Of a DNA stretch of 64,000 nucleotides, positions 43,304 through 53,908 are shown in pieces. The notes under the pieces were generated by a model that was not told the origin of the DNA, searched no databases, and was given only the letters and a program-made list of their open reading frames with translations. Position 1 is the stretch's first letter. The number at the start of each line of letters is the position of its first letter. Source of the stretch: Pseudotamlana haliotis (lineage in GTDB: Bacteria; Bacteroidota; Bacteroidia; Flavobacteriales; Flavobacteriaceae); NCBI RefSeq assembly GCF_008806375.1, contig NZ_WAAT01000050.1, positions 62,001-126,000 of the forward strand. The letters are read 5' to 3'. The position numbers and the translations under genes are program-made.

Positions 43304-45196
43304 ATGAAAAACAGATTTTTAGCCTTGTCCCTTGCAGGCTTAATGTTAGCCAGTTGTGGTACCAAAAAAACATCAACCAATGATTTGGCTGTAAATACAC
43401 CCATTGAAACGACCTTAGACTTAGTTAATATTAACGAAGACCGTGTGCCAGTAACCATTGATCCAGGACGTTTTACAGTTGATAAAGTGACTTACAGACT
43501 GCCTAAAGTCGTTCAGGGTACTTACGCTGTTAGTGATTTTGGAAAGTATGTTGATGATATCAAAGCTTACGACTATGACGGTAAGGAAATGGCTATTAAC
43601 CATGTAGATACCAATACTTGGACGATTTCAAACGCCAAAGAATTAGATAAAATCACTTATTTGGTCAATGATACTTTTGATATTGAAGAAAATGGAGGTA
43701 TTGGTCACGAAACGCCTTTTTCACCTTCCGGAACGAATATAGAAGAAAATAATTATGTGCTTAATTTACATGGTTTTATCGGGTATTTTGATTCTTTAAA
43801 AACCAATCAATACAAAGTTGATATTACGAGTCCGTCTGAATTTGTGCGTACAGGAGCACTTCAAGAAATAAGTTCTAAAACAAGCGAAGATGGTAGTACA
43901 ACCACAACAAGCTATTTAGCACATAAATATTTTGAAGTTACCGATAACCCATTAATGTTTGGTGATTTAGACGTTGAAACTTTTCAAGTAGGTGATATTA
44001 AAATAGTATTAAGTGTGTATTCGCCAAGTAAAACGCATTCGGCTAAAACCTTAAAAGAAACGGTTTTCAAAATGATGGAAGCTCAAAAAGCCTACCTTGG
44101 AGATGTTAACAGCACACCGCGCTATGATATTTTCTTATACTTATCTGAAGGGAAAGAAGATTCACCTAAAGGTTTCGGAGCCTTAGAACATCATACCTCT
44201 ACTGTAGTGGTTTTTCCAGATGATATGTCTGCCAGTTTTTTAAATAAAAATATGATTGATGTGGTGTCGCATGAATTTTTTCATATTGTAACACCATTAA
44301 GTGTACACTCTGAAGATGTGCAGTATTTTGACTATAACAACCCGACGTTTTCTAAGCATTTATGGATGTATGAAGGGGTTACTGAATATTTTGCAACCTT
44401 ATTTCAAGTAAACCAAGGTTTGGTTGATGACAGTAGTTTTTATAGTACGATAATGGAAAAAATAAATGGTTCAAGACAAATGGATGATTCCATGAGTTTT
44501 ACCATTATGAGTGAAAACGTTATTAAAGAACCTTACAAAGATCAGTACTTAAATGTTTACCAAAAAGGAGCTTTAATTGGAATGTGCATTGATATTTTAA
44601 TGCGTGAAGAAAGTGACGGAAATCGTGGTGTTTTATCATTGATGAAAGAACTATCTAATAAATATGGTAAAGAAAAACCTTTTGAAGATGATAAGTTAAT
44701 TGACGAAATTGTAGCGATGACTTATCCGTCTTTAGGGGACTTTTTTGAAATGCATGTTATAGGTGATGTACCAATTGATTACAATGCGTTTTTTGCTAAA
44801 GTCGGACTAGAAATAGGTGAAGGTAAAGTAGAAGGGAACTACATTATTATGGATGAAGCGCCTATCGTTGATGGTGATCCTGAAAAACAAGTTATCTTTT
44901 TTACCGAAAAGGTTGCTGAAAATAGTTTTTGGGTAGAACAAGGTGTGAAACCTAATGATATTCTAAAAAGTGTTGGCGGAAAACCTATGAACTTCCAAAA
45001 TGCCAATGTTATTTTACAAGAAATTTATACTTGGACTCCTGGACAGGATATTGATGTGGTTGTTGTTCGTGATGGAGAAGAGATTAATATAAAAACTAAA
45101 GTGACCAAAACCTATGTTAGCGGTATGGGGATTTTAGAGAAGAAAGATGCTACTGATGCTGAGAAGGCCTTGCGTGAGGCTTGGTTGCGTGGGTAG
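43304..45196 (+). CDS. M61 glycyl aminopeptidase-like lipoprotein with PDZ domain
   Basis: A 630-residue lipoprotein (MKNRFLALSLAGLMLASC, C18). The M61 N-terminal beta domain (about 35-230) is followed by the metalloprotease domain with zinc motif HEFFH (323-327) and downstream Glu in 'MYEGVTEYFA' (E357). The C-terminal PDZ domain (about 535-610) has 'GVKPNDILKSVGGKPM'. Family members are zinc aminopeptidases preferring N-terminal Gly/Ala. It is anchored in the envelope and stands alone, divergent from the glycosyltransferase gene. Confidence 0.9.
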   Translation: MKNRFLALSLAGLMLASCGTKKTSTNDLAVNTPIETTLDLVNINEDRVPVTIDPGRFTVDKVTYRLPKVVQGTYAVSDFGKYVDDIKAYDYDGKEMAINHVDTNTWTISNAKELDKITYLVNDTFDIEENGGIGHETPFSPSGTNIEENNYVLNLHGFIGYFDSLKTNQYKVDITSPSEFVRTGALQEISSKTSEDGSTTTTSYLAHKYFEVTDNPLMFGDLDVETFQVGDIKIVLSVYSPSKTHSAKTLKETVFKMMEAQKAYLGDVNSTPRYDIFLYLSEGKEDSPKGFGALEHHTSTVVVFPDDMSASFLNKNMIDVVSHEFFHIVTPLSVHSEDVQYFDYNNPTFSKHLWMYEGVTEYFATLFQVNQGLVDDSSFYSTIMEKINGSRQMDDSMSFTIMSENVIKEPYKDQYLNVYQKGALIGMCIDILMREESDGNRGVLSLMKELSNKYGKEKPFEDDKLIDEIVAMTYPSLGDFFEMHVIGDVPIDYNAFFAKVGLEIGEGKVEGNYIIMDEAPIVDGDPEKQVIFFTEKVAENSFWVEQGVKPNDILKSVGGKPMNFQNANVILQEIYTWTPGQDIDVVVVRDGEEINIKTKVTKTYVSGMGILEKKDATDAEKALREAWLRG

Positions 45197-45203
45197 TTTT
45201 TTT

Positions 45204-45390
45204 AGGAGTTAAGAAGTTAAGGAGTTTGCGCTTCGCGGGCTCAGCGGCTAGGAGTTAAGTAGGTTTCGCTTCGAAGGCTCAGCTCTTAGGAGTTAAGTAG
45301 GTTTGGCTTCGCAGGCTCAGCGGCTAGGAGTTGAGGAGTTTGTACTTCGCAAGCTCAGTACTTGGAATTTTTACTTCGCGGGCTCAGGTT
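45204..45390 (+). repeat. 38-bp tandem repeat array
   Basis: Three units with exact 38-bp period (45250-45287, 45288-45325, 45326-45363) share AGGAGTT.AG at the 5' end and CTTCG..GGCTCAG in the middle. A longer first unit (45204-45249) and a partial last one (45364-45390) flank them. The units differ at several positions, mostly in the bases after CTTCG and after CTCAG. Confidence 0.8.
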
Positions 45391-45401
45391 GAGTGGAATT
45401 T

Positions 45402-45440
45402 AAAAAAGCGATTATGAACGAGTTCATAATCGCTTTTTTT
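45402..45440. terminator. Bidirectional terminator between convergent genes
   Basis: Eighteen-base arms, AAAAAAGCGATTATGAAC (45402-45419) and its complement (45422-45439), with T-runs on both strands. It serves the M61 peptidase gene and the TIGR02757 gene. Confidence 0.9.
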
Positions 45441-45461
45441 GTTTTACTAAATGTTTTTTTG

Positions 45462-46250
45462 TTAAAATCCTTCAAAAACGCCTAAACCAAATAAGGCAAA
45501 GTCATATTTTACAGGGTCTTTAGGGTCTAAGGTTCTTAAAGCGGTGTCTAATTCTAATAAGGCTTTGGCGTCGTTTTGCTTACGGGTTAGTACGCCTAAT
45601 TTTCTAGCTACATTTCCAGAATGCACATCTAAAGGGCAAGATAATGCAGAGGGGGAAATTGTTTTCCAAATACCAAAATCAACACCCGCTTGGTCGCTTC
45701 TCACGAGCCAGCGTAACATCATGTTCAATCTTTTAGCTGCCGAACCTTTTTTAGGGTCACCAACATGTTTTAAGGTTCTAGAAGGGTGATTTATAGAAAA
45801 AAAGGTCTTTTTAAACTCATGAATGGCAGTTTGCATGCCGTTTTCTGAAGCATGTTTTTCAAAAACAGCTTCCAAGCCACCATGGTTTACATAAATGTTC
45901 TGCAATGATTTTACAAAATAACTTAAATCTTCAGCATTAAAAGTGCGATGCACAAAACCTTTAAAAGCTTCTAAGTCACTTTCTTTGTGGTTGATGATGA
46001 AATCATAAGGCGAATTCCCTAGTAATTGCATCATACGGTCTGCATTTTTTATAATCATTTTGCGATTTCCCCAGGCTATGGTGGCCGTTAAAAAAGAAGC
46101 GATTTCAATATCTTCCTTTAAGGAAAATCGATGCGGAATTTGAATGGGGTCACTTTCAATAAACTTGGGGTTATTGTACGCTATGACTTTAGAGTCTAAA
46201 AACTCTTTTAATTCTGATGTGTTCAAGCTTAATAAATTGAGATTCAACAT
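45462..46250 (-). CDS. TIGR02757 (DUF2400) family protein
   Basis: A 262-residue cytoplasmic protein. Family stretches include 'IEIASFLTATIAWGNRKMIIKNADRMMQLLGNSPYDFI' (about 50-87), 'GSAAKRLNMMLRWLVRSDQAGVDFGIW' (about 169-195) and 'LDVHSGNVARKLGVLTRKQND'. The last resembles helix-hairpin-helix DNA glycosylase-like regions. The family is common in Bacteroidota and Spirochaetes but has no demonstrated function. It is convergent with the M61 peptidase gene. Confidence 0.85.
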   Translation of the reverse strand: MLNLNLLSLNTSELKEFLDSKVIAYNNPKFIESDPIQIPHRFSLKEDIEIASFLTATIAWGNRKMIIKNADRMMQLLGNSPYDFIINHKESDLEAFKGFVHRTFNAEDLSYFVKSLQNIYVNHGGLEAVFEKHASENGMQTAIHEFKKTFFSINHPSRTLKHVGDPKKGSAAKRLNMMLRWLVRSDQAGVDFGIWKTISPSALSCPLDVHSGNVARKLGVLTRKQNDAKALLELDTALRTLDPKDPVKYDFALFGLGVFEGF

Positions 46251-46314
46251 TGATTTAGCTTATCAAAAGTACTGTTTATTATGTGATTTGGGAAGCAGAT
46301 TGTGGTATGTATAA

Positions 46315-46342
46315 TTGAAATAAAATGGTTTTCATATCTTTG
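46315..46342 (+). promoter_or_regulatory. Promoter with long leader before lipoprotein gene
   Basis: TTG (46315-46317), 17 nt, TATCTTTG (46335-46342): full consensus. The mRNA would have an untranslated leader of about 115 nt before the ATG at 46465, containing ACCGATAAACGGT (46359-46371), a small inverted repeat. Confidence 0.6.
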
Positions 46343-46464
46343 AATGGTAAAAATCACCGATAAACGGTAGTTGTTTGTCTGAAATTTGAGTTTTTAACTG
46401 GTAAAATGAACTAAATTTTAGAAGCAATACGTTATTTCGCTAAACATTAAAAACACAGAAACTT

Positions 46465-47277
46465 ATGAAAAAACTATTTGTACCTATTTTAGCCTTATTT
46501 TTTATAGCCTGTGATCAGGAAGATGTAGACGATGTAAAAAATTCAGCAAATCCAGAGGCCAGTATTGAGGCTGTTAGAGAGTATGCTTTAGTCAATCAAA
46601 TTTTTCAGGATATAGGGAACAATACAGGTGATGCCGTATTAACCTCTGAAAATTCGCAAACTTCTAAAATTTCTGGCGCTAAAAACGAACCTAATATTAC
46701 CATAGAACCTTTTGATTTAACAAGCTTTCCAAAAACCATAACTGTTGATTTTGGTGACGGACTTCTATGTAAAGATGGTATCACGCGTAGTGGAGTCGTA
46801 ACTATTGTATCTTCCAACTGGTATAGAGTAGAAGGGAGTGTGCATACTACGACTTTCGATAATTACTATCATGAAGATTATAAAGTTGAAGGCACGCATG
46901 TTTCTGAAAACCTTGGAGAAAATGCAGATGGTTTCTTGGAATATGGAGTTACTATTAATGAAGGAAAAATTGCAACAGAAGCTGGGGCAGGCATTCAGTA
47001 CAAAGAAAATTCTACACGTACTTGGATTTCTGGTTTTGATACGCCTCTAAATATTTGGGATGATGAATATTTGTTAGATGGTAAACAATCTGGTGAAAGT
47101 TCAAAAGGTGTAGAATATACTTTAACTATTGATGAATCGCTTCACTTTGTGTTATTACCACGCCAAGTGAAATCTGGTATTCTATCTCTTGAAGTTGGGT
47201 TTTTTAAAGACATCAAATTAAATTATGGAGAAAAAACCATCACTGTTTTAGGTGTGACTTATCCTTTAGTGGATTAA
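46465..47277 (+). CDS. Lipoprotein of unknown function
   Basis: A 270-residue lipoprotein (MKKLFVPILALFFIAC, C16) with an acidic linker. An N-terminal helical segment ('ASIEAVREYALVNQIFQDIGNN') precedes a beta-rich domain: 'FPKTITVDFGDGLLCKDGITRSGVVTI', 'YHEDYKVEGTHVSENLGENADGFLEYGVTINEGKIAT' and 'GILSLEVGFFKDIKLNYGEKTITVLGVTYPL'. This looks like a Bacteroidota envelope lipoprotein of unknown role. It is monocistronic, with its own promoter and a hairpin after the stop. Confidence 0.7.
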   Translation: MKKLFVPILALFFIACDQEDVDDVKNSANPEASIEAVREYALVNQIFQDIGNNTGDAVLTSENSQTSKISGAKNEPNITIEPFDLTSFPKTITVDFGDGLLCKDGITRSGVVTIVSSNWYRVEGSVHTTTFDNYYHEDYKVEGTHVSENLGENADGFLEYGVTINEGKIATEAGAGIQYKENSTRTWISGFDTPLNIWDDEYLLDGKQSGESSKGVEYTLTIDESLHFVLLPRQVKSGILSLEVGFFKDIKLNYGEKTITVLGVTYPLVD

Positions 47278-47283
47278 ATAATA

Positions 47284-47366
47284 CCAATTCTTGTTTAAAA
47301 TGAGAATTGGAATAAATTATATAAGTATAAGTTTGAATCGTGTACCCGCGGTTCAAACTTTACTTT
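47284..47366 (+). terminator. Two hairpins after the lipoprotein gene
   Basis: CCAATTCT (47284-47291) / AGAATTGG (47303-47310), then AAGTTTGAA (47329-47337) / TTCAAACTT (47352-47360) followed by TACTTTTATAA. The second is the better terminator candidate, although its T-run is interrupted. Confidence 0.5.
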
Positions 47367-47389
47367 TATAATTGTTCGGTTTTTAATGT

Positions 47390-47397
47390 TAACTTTG
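47390..47397 (+). promoter_or_regulatory. -7 element of the MFS gene
   Basis: TAACTTTG. It lies inside the longest possible reading frame of the transporter, so translation must begin downstream of it. A TTG at 47372-47374 is only 15 nt upstream. Confidence 0.45.
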
Positions 47398-47435
47398 GAA
47401 TTAAACCACGACAAAACATTCCCAACCCCATTAAT

Positions 47436-48608
47436 TTGAACCACTCCAAAGTTATTTTACCCACTATTGTCGTTTCTCAGTTCTGCTGTACCTCATTATG
47501 GTTTGCTGGAAATGGTGTGATTACCGATTTAATTTCCACCTTTAATTTAGAACCTTCGGCATTAGGACTTTTAACTTCAGCAGTCCAGTTTGGGTTTATC
47601 ATGGGTACTTTGCTATTTGCTTTTTTTACAATTACAGACAGGTTTTCGCCTTCAAAGGTCTTTTTTGTGAGTGCGCTTTTAGCCGCTTTTTTTAATGGTT
47701 TGGTTGTTTTGAAGGGTCATAGTATTCATACTTTAATATTGCTCAGGTTTTTAACGGGCTTTTTCTTGGCGGGTATTTATCCTGTGGGCATGAAAATAGC
47801 AGCCGATTATTATCAAAAAGGCTTAGGGAAATCTCTCGGATTTTTAGTTGGTGCCCTTGTTTTAGGGACCGCATTTCCACACCTATTAAAAGGGTTTAAT
47901 CAATTTATGGGCTGGGAAAATATTGTGTACACAACTTCAGCTTTAGCGGTGCTAGGTGGTGTTTTAATTTTAGTTTTTGTTCCCGACGGGCCTTTTAGAA
48001 AATCCGCGAAAGCGATGGATTTATCCGTGATGTATAAAATATTTAGAAATGCAGATTTTCGTTCTGCTGCTTTTGGGTATTTTGGTCACATGTGGGAACT
48101 TTATGCGTTTTGGGCATTTGTACCCTTACTTTTAACCACTTATGTTAAGATACATCCTAATGCAGGGTTTAATATTTCGGTGTTAAGTTTTAGTGTTATC
48201 GCTCTAGGCGGAATTGCTTGCGTGATTTCAGGCTATTTGTCACAAAAGTTTCAAACGAAACGTGTGGCCTTAACAGCTCTAATTTTATCGGGGATATGTT
48301 GCTTGGGCTCGCCGTTGTTTTTCGGAATCACTTCCGAAGTCATTTTTATAGGGATTATCGTCTTTTGGGGTATGGTGGTTATTGCCGATTCACCTTTGTT
48401 TTCAACACTAATCGCACAAACTGTAAATCCAGAATTTAAGGGCACAGCCTTAACCATTGTGAATTGTATAGGTTACTGCATCACAATAGTGAGCATAATG
48501 CTTTTAAATAGTTTAAGCGCTTATGTTGCTATAGAATATCTTTTTGTGGTACTAGCAGTCGGCCCCCTTTTGGGGGTTCTTGCTTTATTAAAAAAACGAC
48601 AGGTTTAA
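47436..48608 (+). CDS. Major facilitator superfamily transporter
   Basis: About 390 residues with 12 predicted membrane helices. The first helix is '[24 protein letters not shown]'. The loop after helix 2 is '[15 protein letters not shown]' (MFS motif A variant), and '[19 protein letters not shown]' is in helix 4-5. The substrate is unknown. A frame start at 47340 (GTG) includes the promoter element, so I prefer the TTG at 47436 (reads '[11 protein letters not shown]'). It is convergent with lolD, overlapping by 4 bp. Confidence 0.82.
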   Translation: MNHSKVILPTIVVSQFCCTSLWFAGNGVITDLISTFNLEPSALGLLTSAVQFGFIMGTLLFAFFTITDRFSPSKVFFVSALLAAFFNGLVVLKGHSIHTLILLRFLTGFFLAGIYPVGMKIAADYYQKGLGKSLGFLVGALVLGTAFPHLLKGFNQFMGWENIVYTTSALAVLGGVLILVFVPDGPFRKSAKAMDLSVMYKIFRNADFRSAAFGYFGHMWELYAFWAFVPLLLTTYVKIHPNAGFNISVLSFSVIALGGIACVISGYLSQKFQTKRVALTALILSGICCLGSPLFFGITSEVIFIGIIVFWGMVVIADSPLFSTLIAQTVNPEFKGTALTIVNCIGYCITIVSIMLLNSLSAYVAIEYLFVVLAVGPLLGVLALLKKRQV

Positions 48609-49270
48609 TTATTCGTTATTTTTCCATCAACCATCGTTAGTTTTCTATCCGCCATATTGGCTAAATCTTCATTGTGCGTTACAATCACGAATGTTTGTCC
48701 GAATTCATCACGAAGTTTAAAAAATAAATTATGAAGGTTTTCAGCAGATTCACTATCTAAGTTACCAGAAGGTTCATCGGCAAAAATTAAAGCTGGGCTA
48801 TTAATTAAAGCACGAGCTACAGCAACACGTTGTTGTTCACCGCCCGAAAGTTCATTGGGCTTATGGGAGTATCGATGTGATAAGCCTAAAAAGTCTAAAA
48901 GTTCTTTACCTCGTTTTTCTGCATCGGCCTTATTGGTGCCTTTGATGAAAGCGGGTAAGCACACGTTTTCTAAAGCGGTAAATTCAGGAAGTAATTGATG
49001 AAACTGAAAAATAAACCCGATATGTTCATTTCTAAATTTCGCTAAGGCTTTATCCTTTAAATCGTTGATTTTAGTATTATTTATGCGTAAATCAAATTTT
49101 TCGCGTGAAGAAGCACGGTCTAAAGTGCCAAGAATCTGTAACAAGGTTGTTTTTCCAGCGCCCGAAGCCCCAACAATTGAAACCACTTCACCTTTTTTAA
49201 TATGCATATCAACGCCTTTTAATACTTCTAAGTCGCCGTAATATTTATGAATGTTTTTTGCTTTAATCAT
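48605..49270 (-). CDS. lolD: LolD-like lipoprotein-releasing ABC ATPase
   Basis: A 221-residue ATPase with Walker A 'GASGAGKTT' (34-42), Q-loop '[18 protein letters not shown]', signature '[16 protein letters not shown]', Walker B '[12 protein letters not shown]' and H-loop 'VTHNEDLA'. It belongs to the LolD/MacB/FtsE group; sequence details ('[13 protein letters not shown]') favour LolD, which powers release of lipoproteins to the outer membrane. The membrane partner LolC/E is not adjacent. The many lipoprotein genes in this window fit such a function. Confidence 0.85.
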   Translation of the reverse strand: MIKAKNIHKYYGDLEVLKGVDMHIKKGEVVSIVGASGAGKTTLLQILGTLDRASSREKFDLRINNTKINDLKDKALAKFRNEHIGFIFQFHQLLPEFTALENVCLPAFIKGTNKADAEKRGKELLDFLGLSHRYSHKPNELSGGEQQRVAVARALINSPALIFADEPSGNLDSESAENLHNLFFKLRDEFGQTFVIVTHNEDLANMADRKLTMVDGKITNN

Positions 49271-49487
49271 CGATAAAAAATAATAGGGGTGAATTTACCA
49301 CTTTAAAGCGTTATGGACAATTAAGAATGCTTTTTATTGTCATATCTATTTTTAAGGCTATATTTAAGGGGAGAATTAAAGTAAAAAATGAAAAGTGAAT
49401 AATTAAAAATGGTCAACTCTATTTTGGAAGTTCAGTTAATAATGTTTAATAAGTAATTTTTCTTGCATATAAATAAAGTATTAGTTT
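49271..49487. other. Spacer upstream of the heptamer array
   Basis: No gene is seen. It holds copy 2 of the 48-bp dispersed repeat (49387-49434) and AT-rich sequence upstream of lolD (transcribed leftward). Confidence 0.5.
49387..49434 (+). repeat. Dispersed 48-bp repeat, copy 2
   Basis: Matches 30501-30549 (core GGTCAACTCTATTT...GGAAGTTCA). Same orientation, intergenic. Confidence 0.65.
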
Positions 49488-49560
49488 CCAACAACCAACA
49501 ACCAACAACCAACAACCAACAACCAACATCCAACAACCAACAACCAACAACCAACAACCA
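49488..49560. repeat. Heptanucleotide microsatellite (CCAACAA)n
   Basis: About ten near-perfect copies of CCAACAA over 73 bp, with one variant unit (CCAACAT). It ends 9 nt before the ATG of the 90-residue membrane protein gene. No clear promoter is seen between the array and that start. Confidence 0.9.
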
Positions 49561-49569
49561 AAATTACAA

Positions 49570-49842
49570 ATGAATAAAAATAAAAAACTCATACTAGGCA
49601 TTATCTTCGATGCTATTGGTTGTCTCTCATATTTTTTTCCAGGAGCAGGGGAGTTATCTGATATTGTTTGGGCGCCAATTTCAGGTTGGCTGATGACAAA
49701 AATGTACAAAGGAAAAGCAGGAAAAATTGCTGGAGTTATTGCTTTTGTAGAAGAAGCAATGCCGGGGCTAGATATTATTCCAACTTTTACAATCATGTGG
49801 TTTTATACCTATGTTATTAAAAAAGATAAAAAGCCTAGCTAG
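49570..49842 (+). CDS. Small membrane protein of unknown function
   Basis: A 90-residue protein with two hydrophobic segments ('LILGIIFDAIGCLSYFFPG' at about 7-25 and 'GLDIIPTFTIMWFYTYVI' at about 66-83) joined by 'ELSDIVWAPISGWLMTKMYKGKAGKIAGVIAFVEEAMP'. The pattern suggests a conserved small inner-membrane protein; no function is known to me. The start ATG follows directly on the heptamer repeat, which may affect its expression. Confidence 0.65.
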   Translation: MNKNKKLILGIIFDAIGCLSYFFPGAGELSDIVWAPISGWLMTKMYKGKAGKIAGVIAFVEEAMPGLDIIPTFTIMWFYTYVIKKDKKPS

Positions 49843-50018
49843 AACGCCCTAAAAATTACCATGATTTATAGAGCTTTTTTCTCTAAGAACAGCTTAATTC
49901 ATATCTTTTATATCGTTTTTATGGTTTTGAGTTATGTGAATTTTAACTAAGCGAGCGCTGCAAAAAGACTTCTGAAATAATGTTTGTAAATACCACTCAA
50001 ATAACTATTAAAATTTCG

Positions 50019-50026
50019 TAAATTTG
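50019..50026 (+). promoter_or_regulatory. -7 element of pyrG promoter
   Basis: TAAATTTG, 20 nt before the pyrG ATG. No well-spaced TTG upstream was found. Confidence 0.5.
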
Positions 50027-50037
50027 CCTGCGTTTAA

Positions 50038-51687
<1,650 letters not shown>

Positions 51688-51807
51688 AACTGGAGCGTTT
51701 ATTGAATAACCCATTCAGATTATAACAAATACCTTGTCATTTTAAATCATAAACAATCTTTTATATAAAGAAAGGTTTCAATAAGTTAAAATGACTTCAA
51801 TTAAAAT

Positions 51808-53703
51808 ATGGAAGAAAAAAAATTAGATCTTAATTCGATTATAGGTTTTGTCCTTATTTTCGGAATTTTAGGCTACATGCTGTGGCAAAATCAGCCAACA
51901 CCTGAAGAAATTGAAGCACAGCAAAAAGCAAAAGAAGAACAAGTTGCTGCTGAAAAGAAAGCGAACTCAGACAGTGAAACTGCGGTAACTACAGCTTCAG
52001 ATTATACTACAGGTTCAGGCCTTGATTCGTTACAGCAAATAGCATTAAAAAATAAATTAGGGGCTTTCGCTTATTCAGCGATGCAATCTAAAGGTGGAGA
52101 AACTACGGTTGAAACCGATTTGTTTGAATTGAAATTCAACAGCAAAGGGGGGTATCTTTCAGAAGTGCGCTTAAAGCAATTTGTAGATTATGATTCACTT
52201 CCTATTTATTTGCTTCAAGATAAAAATTCATCTTTCAATATTAATTTTGGAACTTCAGATAGTCGCAACTTAAACACAAAAGATTTACCATTTGTTCCTG
52301 AAGTAACTAAAAACGGTGATGAGACTGTGGTTTCTATGAAGCTTAAAGTTTCTGAAAGCAAGTTTTTAGAGTACCGTTACGCCATTAAGGAAGGCGATTA
52401 CATGATTGACTTTGCGGTGCGTTCGCAAGGATTGGGTAATGTTATCAATAGTGCTTCTGAAATTAATTTAGATTGGAAAATTAAAGGATTCCGTCATGCA
52501 AAAAGTATCACTTATGAAAACAGGTATACTGATGTGCATTATGAATATGAAGGAGGAAAAGATAACTATACAGGGGCAAGTGATGCCGATAAAGACATTG
52601 AAGATGTCACTTGGATTGGTTTTAAACAACACTTCTTTTCATCAGTTTTATTAACCGATAAGGCCTTTAAAACGGCTAATATCAAAACAGAAAATCTTGT
52701 TGATGATGAGGTTGTAGATACGGTTTATACTAAAGATTTTGCGGCTAAAATGCCTTTGGAATTACAAGGCGGTGAGTTTAACGAGTCGATGGATTGGTAT
52801 TTTGGTCCGAATGACTTCGATATCTTAAATGCTTATGATAGAAATCTTGATGAGTTAGTACCTTTTGGATGGGGTATTTTTGGGTGGATTAACCGTTATG
52901 TGTTCATGCCCTTATTTAGCTTTCTTGGGGCTTATATGTCTTATGGTATTGCCATTGTAGTTATGACTATTTTGGTTAAAATATTATTGTCTTTTGTACA
53001 ATACAAACAATTCTTATCACAGGCTAAAATGAAAATTTTAAAGCCGGAATTGGATGAAATTCGCGAAAAACATAAGAATAACAAAATGAAAGCGCAGCAA
53101 GAAACTATGGCCTTGCAAAATAAAGCAGGGGCAAGCCCAATGGCGGGTTGTTTGCCAGCTTTAATACAATTGCCAGTATTCTATGCTTTATTCCAATTTT
53201 TCCCTTCAGCTTTCGATTTAAGACAGAAACCGTTCCTTTGGGTAGATGATTTATCGTCTTATGATGTTATTGCAGAATTGCCGTTTAATATTCCGTTTTA
53301 TGGAAGTCACGTGAGTTTGTTCCCAATCTTGGCATCTATAGCAATTTTCTTCTACATGCGTTTAACGACTGGACAGAACATGCAAGCAGCGCAACCGCAA
53401 CAAGAGGGCATGCCAGATATGGCTAAAATGATGAAGTATATGATGTATTTTTCACCAATCATGATGCTATTCTTCTTTAATAACTATGCGTCTGGTTTGA
53501 GTTTATATTATTTCATTTCAAACTTAATTAGTATTGGTATTATCTTGGTGATTAAGAACTTTATTCTTGATGAAGATAAAATTCATGCACAAATTCAGGA
53601 GAATAAGAAGAAGCCTAAGAAGCAAAACCGTTTCCAAAAGAAAATGGCAGAAATGATGGAGCAGGCTGAAGCACAACAAAAAGCTCAGAAAAAAGGTAAA
53701 TAA
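51808..53703 (+). CDS. yidC: Membrane protein insertase YidC
   Basis: A 631-residue insertase of the long Gram-negative type. An N-terminal membrane helix (about 10-25) is followed by the periplasmic beta-super-sandwich domain (about 95-350). The conserved five-helix core spans about 365-590: 'YGIAIVVMTILVKILLSFVQYKQFLSQAKMKILKPELDEIREKHKNN' and 'AGCLPALIQLPVFYALFQFFPSAFDLRQ'. The C-terminal tail is Lys/Gln-rich. It inserts and folds inner-membrane proteins, with or without SecYEG. A strong terminator follows. Confidence 0.97.
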   Translation: MEEKKLDLNSIIGFVLIFGILGYMLWQNQPTPEEIEAQQKAKEEQVAAEKKANSDSETAVTTASDYTTGSGLDSLQQIALKNKLGAFAYSAMQSKGGETTVETDLFELKFNSKGGYLSEVRLKQFVDYDSLPIYLLQDKNSSFNINFGTSDSRNLNTKDLPFVPEVTKNGDETVVSMKLKVSESKFLEYRYAIKEGDYMIDFAVRSQGLGNVINSASEINLDWKIKGFRHAKSITYENRYTDVHYEYEGGKDNYTGASDADKDIEDVTWIGFKQHFFSSVLLTDKAFKTANIKTENLVDDEVVDTVYTKDFAAKMPLELQGGEFNESMDWYFGPNDFDILNAYDRNLDELVPFGWGIFGWINRYVFMPLFSFLGAYMSYGIAIVVMTILVKILLSFVQYKQFLSQAKMKILKPELDEIREKHKNNKMKAQQETMALQNKAGASPMAGCLPALIQLPVFYALFQFFPSAFDLRQKPFLWVDDLSSYDVIAELPFNIPFYGSHVSLFPILASIAIFFYMRLTTGQNMQAAQPQQEGMPDMAKMMKYMMYFSPIMMLFFFNNYASGLSLYYFISNLISIGIILVIKNFILDEDKIHAQIQENKKKPKKQNRFQKKMAEMMEQAEAQQKAQKKGK

Positions 53704-53721
53704 TACCATTTGATATATTTT

Positions 53722-53757
53722 AAAAGCTGCTGAAATTTATTTTGGCGGCTTTTTTGT
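53722..53757 (+). terminator. Terminator after yidC
   Basis: AAAAGCTGCTGAAA (53722-53735) pairs with TTTTGGCGGCTTTT (53740-53753) through three wobble pairs, loop TTTA, followed by T-run. Confidence 0.8.
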
Positions 53758-53908
53758 TATAAAAACATCTTGAATTTTTATGTCATTCAACCTCGAACTA
53801 ATTATTGTCGTCTTCAAAATGACGAGAATTATAAATGTTATACAATTAAAGAGGTATTAGACGTTTGTAAAGTATATTTCCGCGAAAGCGTTATAAATAA
53901 TTTAATAT

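Noticed and set aside
47340-47435. A longer N-terminus for the MFS transporter starting at GTG
   Set aside because: It spans a hairpin and a TAACTTTG promoter element and has no membrane-protein character.
49488-49560. CRISPR-like array
   Set aside because: The unit is only 7 bp with no spacers; it is a microsatellite. The 38-bp array at 45250-45363 also has no spacers.
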